Below, piece by piece: positions 32,323 to 35,225 of a stretch of DNA of 35,225 nt (positions are counted from its first letter, which is position 1; the number at the start of each line of letters is the position of its first letter). The translations under genes were made by a program, and so were the position numbers. Below the pieces are notes generated by a model. It was not told the origin of the DNA, did no database searches, and saw only the letters and a program-made list of their open reading frames with translations. Location of the stretch: the NCBI GenBank assembly GCA_002305685.1, contig DBQB01000052.1, positions 1 to 35,225 on the forward strand. The letters run 5' to 3'. Origin of the DNA: Ruminococcaceae bacterium UBA1405. Lineage in GTDB: Bacteria; Bacillota; Clostridia; Oscillospirales; Ruminococcaceae.

Positions 32323-33900
32323 ATGTCCCATTTGCTGATACTGCAAAATGGTCTTGTATATAATGGTCTTGCCGAGAAACCGGTACAGGCGGATGTGGCC
32401 ATAAAGGATGGCGTGATCGCCCAAATTGCGCCCAAAATCTCTGGAGAAACGGGGCAATGCCTGGATGTTTCGGGTTTGGCGGTGGCGCCAGGGTTCATCG
32501 ACATCCATTCCCACAGCGATACCACCTTTCTCAGGGACGATCGCTGTGAGTCCAAAATCATGCAGGGGGTTACCAGCGAGCTGGCGGGACAGTGCGGTTC
32601 CACCGTCTATCCCTGTGCCGATGACCGGCTGGAAAACCTCTATGCCTATGTGGGGGAGAAGTCTCCCTTTGCCAGTACTTCCCTCGCTTCTTTTGTGGCG
32701 AAATGCCGGCGCGAAAACAGGAGAATGTCCACCAATCTGATTTCTCTCATCGGCCACGGGGCGCTTCGCTGCGGCGTGATGGGCTTGGAAGGGCGGGCGG
32801 CTACCGAGAAGGAAATTGATCTGATGGCGGAGCTGCTCCAGCAGGAGATGGCGGACGGTGCCTGGGGCCTTTCCCTGGGGCTGGGATATGCTCCCGGTAT
32901 CTTTGCCAATCAGCAGGAGCTCAACGCCCTGGGAAAGGTGGTGTACCGCTATGACGGTATCATCACCTCCCATATGCGCAATCAGGGCGCGGAGATCTTT
33001 CCGGCGCTGGAGGAGATGTTTGAGATCTACCGGGCCACAGGAGCCCATGTACATATTGCGCACCTGAAGATGAGCGGCAAAAAGCAGTGGGGAACCGCGG
33101 ATAAACTGATGGAGTATCTGCGCCAGGCCAGAGCCAACGGCATCTGGGTAACCCAGGATATGTATCCGTATACCGCATCCTCCTCCGGATTGACCAATAT
33201 CTTTCCCAAGTGGACGCTGGCCGGCGGGGTGGAGATGGCCGCCCAGCGCCTTACCACCAAAGACCGGGAACCGATTATGGAGGCGTTGGAGGAGTATTTC
33301 CAGACCCGGCAGGATGGAGAAGGGGTTTATATCGTCTCCACCGGGGGAAGATTCCCGGAGGCGGACGACAGTACCATTTGGGAACTGAGCCAGCGGTATG
33401 GCCTTTCCATGGCGCAGACGGTGGAGAAGGTGGTGCTTGCCACCCAAGGACATTGCAGTTGTATCTTTGAAAGTATGAGCCGGGAGGATGTGGAATATCT
33501 GTTGCGTCAGCCGGAGGTGGCCATCGGCAGCGATGGCAGCGGCATTGTGGTGGACCCCAAAGCCCATGTGGGAAAACCCCATCCCCGGAATTTTGGTACC
33601 TTCCCCAGGGTGCTGAAGATGGCGCGGGAGGGAGCTTTTCCCATGGAACAGGCTGTGCACCGCATGACAGGTCTCTGCGCAGATTACATTGGATTAAAAC
33701 ATAGAGGTTTTTTACGAGAAGGATATACAGCGGATATCACCGTGTTTGATCCCCAGACCGTTGGGGATACCGCAAACTATTCCAATCCCTTTCAGTACCC
33801 GTCCGGTATCATCCATGTGCTGATGGGCGGAGAGTTTGCCGTTAGGGATGGTGTGCAGACCGAAAAACGGTTGGGACGTTTTCTCCGCAAAGGGGAATAA
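32323..33900 (+). CDS. D-aminoacylase / N-acyl-D-amino-acid deacylase family amidohydrolase
   Basis: A 525-residue cytoplasmic metal-dependent hydrolase of the amidohydrolase superfamily. GFIDIHSHSD gives the His62-x-His64 metal motif. GVTSELAGQCG places Cys91 where the D-aminoacylase metal-binding Cys is expected. SHMRNQG, HVHIAHLKMSG and AIGSDGSGI supply the later metal and catalytic His/Asp positions, and HPRNFGTFPRVL is typical of this group. Enzymes of the family release D-amino acids from N-acyl-D-amino acids or act on D-containing dipeptides. The start ATG 32323 follows GGAGGCGAAAAG; an earlier in-frame start at 32305 lacks a site. Its place right after the peptide importer suggests the imported peptides or acyl amino acids are its substrates. 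Confidence 0.9.
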   Translation: MSHLLILQNGLVYNGLAEKPVQADVAIKDGVIAQIAPKISGETGQCLDVSGLAVAPGFIDIHSHSDTTFLRDDRCESKIMQGVTSELAGQCGSTVYPCADDRLENLYAYVGEKSPFASTSLASFVAKCRRENRRMSTNLISLIGHGALRCGVMGLEGRAATEKEIDLMAELLQQEMADGAWGLSLGLGYAPGIFANQQELNALGKVVYRYDGIITSHMRNQGAEIFPALEEMFEIYRATGAHVHIAHLKMSGKKQWGTADKLMEYLRQARANGIWVTQDMYPYTASSSGLTNIFPKWTLAGGVEMAAQRLTTKDREPIMEALEEYFQTRQDGEGVYIVSTGGRFPEADDSTIWELSQRYGLSMAQTVEKVVLATQGHCSCIFESMSREDVEYLLRQPEVAIGSDGSGIVVDPKAHVGKPHPRNFGTFPRVLKMAREGAFPMEQAVHRMTGLCADYIGLKHRGFLREGYTADITVFDPQTVGDTANYSNPFQYPSGIIHVLMGGEFAVRDGVQTEKRLGRFLRKGE

Positions 33901-33988
33901 ACCGCCGGAGTGGTATATGTTTACAGGCGGCTGCCTTTCTGGAAAGGGATGCAGCTGCTGGAGATAGGATCAAAGGAGATGAAGTCAC

Positions 33989-35206
33989 TTGTTATTGATT
34001 CAAAACTGTAATTTGGTGGATATGGCAGGTACCTTCCAAGAGAAACGGGATCTGCTCATCGACGGCGGTAAAGTAGCCCGAGTCGCCCCGTCCATCCGTG
34101 CGGAGGAAGGATGGGAAGTGATCGACGCCGCCGGACGGTTGGTAACCCCCGGTATCATCGATCCTCACAGCCATTTGGGCGTTTCCTCGGTGGGAACCAT
34201 TGAGGGGAACGACACCAACGAGTCTACCAGCCCCACCACACCTGGGCTGCGGGCCATCGACGCCATCAATCCGGCGGACCCTGCTTTCGGGGTGGCGCTG
34301 CGCTGCGGTGTCACCACCATTGTCACCGGCCCCGGCTCCGCAAACCTGATCGGCGGTACCTTTGCCGCCGTCAAAACGGTAAGCGGCGCCAATCCCAACC
34401 TGACGCTGGAGGACTGTGTGCTCAAAGAGGAAGCGGTCATGAAGATGGCGTTGGGAGAAAATCCCAAATTTGCCTACGGCAGACGGGGGAAAAATCCTTC
34501 CACCCGCATGATGAGCGCCGCGCTGCTGCGGGAGCAGCTGATGAAGGCCAGAGAATACCATCAAAAATGGCTGGAATACCAGAAAAAGGTGGAGGCAGGG
34601 GAGGATACCGAGCCTTTCTCCTACGATCTGGGGATGCATTCGCTGATGCGGGTCTTTGAGGGGATGAACTGTAAGATGCACTGCCATCATGCGGTGGACG
34701 CCATGACCGCTATTCGGGTGGCGGAGGAGTTTGGTCTGCGGTATACCCTGGAACATTTCAGCGATTGTTATCTGCTGGTGGATGAGATCAAAGCCCATCA
34801 CTGCCGGGTGATCATCGGGCCCCTGTTCTACGGAAAGAATAAGCTGGAATCTCATCGCAAATCCCTGGCTTCCGCCGGTATCCTGGAGAAAAACGAAATT
34901 CCCTTCTCGGTGATGACCGACTGTGGCGTCATCCCGGTGGAAGGGCTGCTCACCCAGATGGCACTGCTGATTAAGCATGGGCTTTCCTGGAAGGGAGCGC
35001 TGGAGGCGGTGACTATCAGCGCGGCAAAGCTCAACGACATAGACGACCGCGTGGGCAGTCTGGAGCCTGGCAAGGACGCAGACCTGGTTATCTGGAATGT
35101 GGAACCTTTTGCTACCATGAGCGAAGCCGGTGTGGTCATAATCAACGGCAAGGTGCAGCATGAGAAGAAGGAGGGAGAGATCGATGTTGATTATCAAGGA
35201 CTGTAA
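33989..35206 (+). CDS. Amidohydrolase family protein (imidazolonepropionase/prolidase-like)
   Basis: A 405-residue metal-dependent hydrolase. PGIIDPHSHLGV carries His60-x-His62, followed by GVTTIVTGPGSANLIGG, KMHCHHAVDAM, LEHFSDCY and the Asp in VMTDCGVIP, where relatives have TDHP. The C-terminus GSLEPGKDADLVIW is the closing beta-domain. No substrate can be assigned; members act on cyclic amides and dipeptides. The start is TTG at 33989, 10 bases after AGGAG. There is no in-frame ATG nearby, and the next paralogue begins with nearly the same residues (MLIIKDCNLISMAG against MLLIQNCNLVDMAG), which supports this start. It lies 88 bases after the D-aminoacylase gene. Confidence 0.88.
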   Translation: MLLIQNCNLVDMAGTFQEKRDLLIDGGKVARVAPSIRAEEGWEVIDAAGRLVTPGIIDPHSHLGVSSVGTIEGNDTNESTSPTTPGLRAIDAINPADPAFGVALRCGVTTIVTGPGSANLIGGTFAAVKTVSGANPNLTLEDCVLKEEAVMKMALGENPKFAYGRRGKNPSTRMMSAALLREQLMKAREYHQKWLEYQKKVEAGEDTEPFSYDLGMHSLMRVFEGMNCKMHCHHAVDAMTAIRVAEEFGLRYTLEHFSDCYLLVDEIKAHHCRVIIGPLFYGKNKLESHRKSLASAGILEKNEIPFSVMTDCGVIPVEGLLTQMALLIKHGLSWKGALEAVTISAAKLNDIDDRVGSLEPGKDADLVIWNVEPFATMSEAGVVIINGKVQHEKKEGEIDVDYQGL

Positions 35207-35225
35207 TCTGATCAGTATGGCGGGG
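35184..35225 (+). CDS. Start of a further amidohydrolase paralogue (cut by window edge)
   Basis: ATG at 35184 after GGAGGGAGAG opens a frame reading MLIIKDCNLISMAG to the last base. It matches the first 14 residues of the preceding amidohydrolase in 9-10 positions. It overlaps that gene by 23 bases in another frame, so the two are translationally coupled. The remainder is outside the window. Confidence 0.75.
   Translation, partial: MLIIKDCNLISMAG

Overview
The window looks like a chromosomal segment of an anaerobic, gut-type Firmicute of class Clostridia, most like Oscillospiraceae/Ruminococcaceae. The grounds are AGGAGG-type ribosome binding sites, sigma-A promoters with 17-bp spacers, lipoproteins with Ser/Thr-rich linkers, oxygen-sensitive pyruvate formate-lyase with its activase, and a cd04170-type EF-G paralogue. 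This is inference from gene content, not a database match. I saw no rRNA, tRNA, CRISPR array or complete mobile element.

Left edge (1-2.1 kb, minus strand): remains of a sugar ABC importer. The permease is fused at about position 82 to an oppositely oriented IS3-family OrfA fragment, and the binding-protein gene carries a 2-base frameshift. From 2.3 to 4.5 kb are an M20 amidohydrolase with a very good promoter and a FadR-type GntR regulator. From 4.5 to 6.4 kb (minus) is a MATE exporter-Bcp peroxiredoxin operon. From 6.6 to 7.9 kb (plus) a three-cysteine DUF5131 protein is paired with a dUTPase. From 8.0 to 10.5 kb (minus) an ArsB/SLC13-type permease and an MFS transporter form an operon, divergent from the EF-G-like GTPase gene (11.0-13.1 kb) and a VanZ-family protein. 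An S9 peptidase (minus) is divergent from pflB-pflA (16.4-19.4 kb).

Right half (19.6-35.2 kb, plus strand): the 5-oxoprolinase operon pxpABC; a non-coding stretch with a consensus promoter, a run of small hairpins and a strong terminator (candidate small RNA); a DUF3899 membrane protein; then an Opp/Dpp-type peptide importer with two closely related binding lipoproteins, two permeases and two ATPases. It is followed by a D-aminoacylase-type hydrolase, a second amidohydrolase, and the first 14 codons of a third that resembles the second.

The common theme is nitrogen and carbon scavenging from peptides and blocked amino acids: import by the Opp-type system, cleavage by the S9 peptidase, deacylation by the M20 and D-aminoacylase-type enzymes, and opening of 5-oxoproline by PxpABC; PFL is the anaerobic pyruvate outlet. 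The least explained items are the candidate ncRNA at 22.6-22.8 kb, the palindromes at promoters near 10.7 and 16.3 kb, and the structured spacers around the tandem binding-protein genes.
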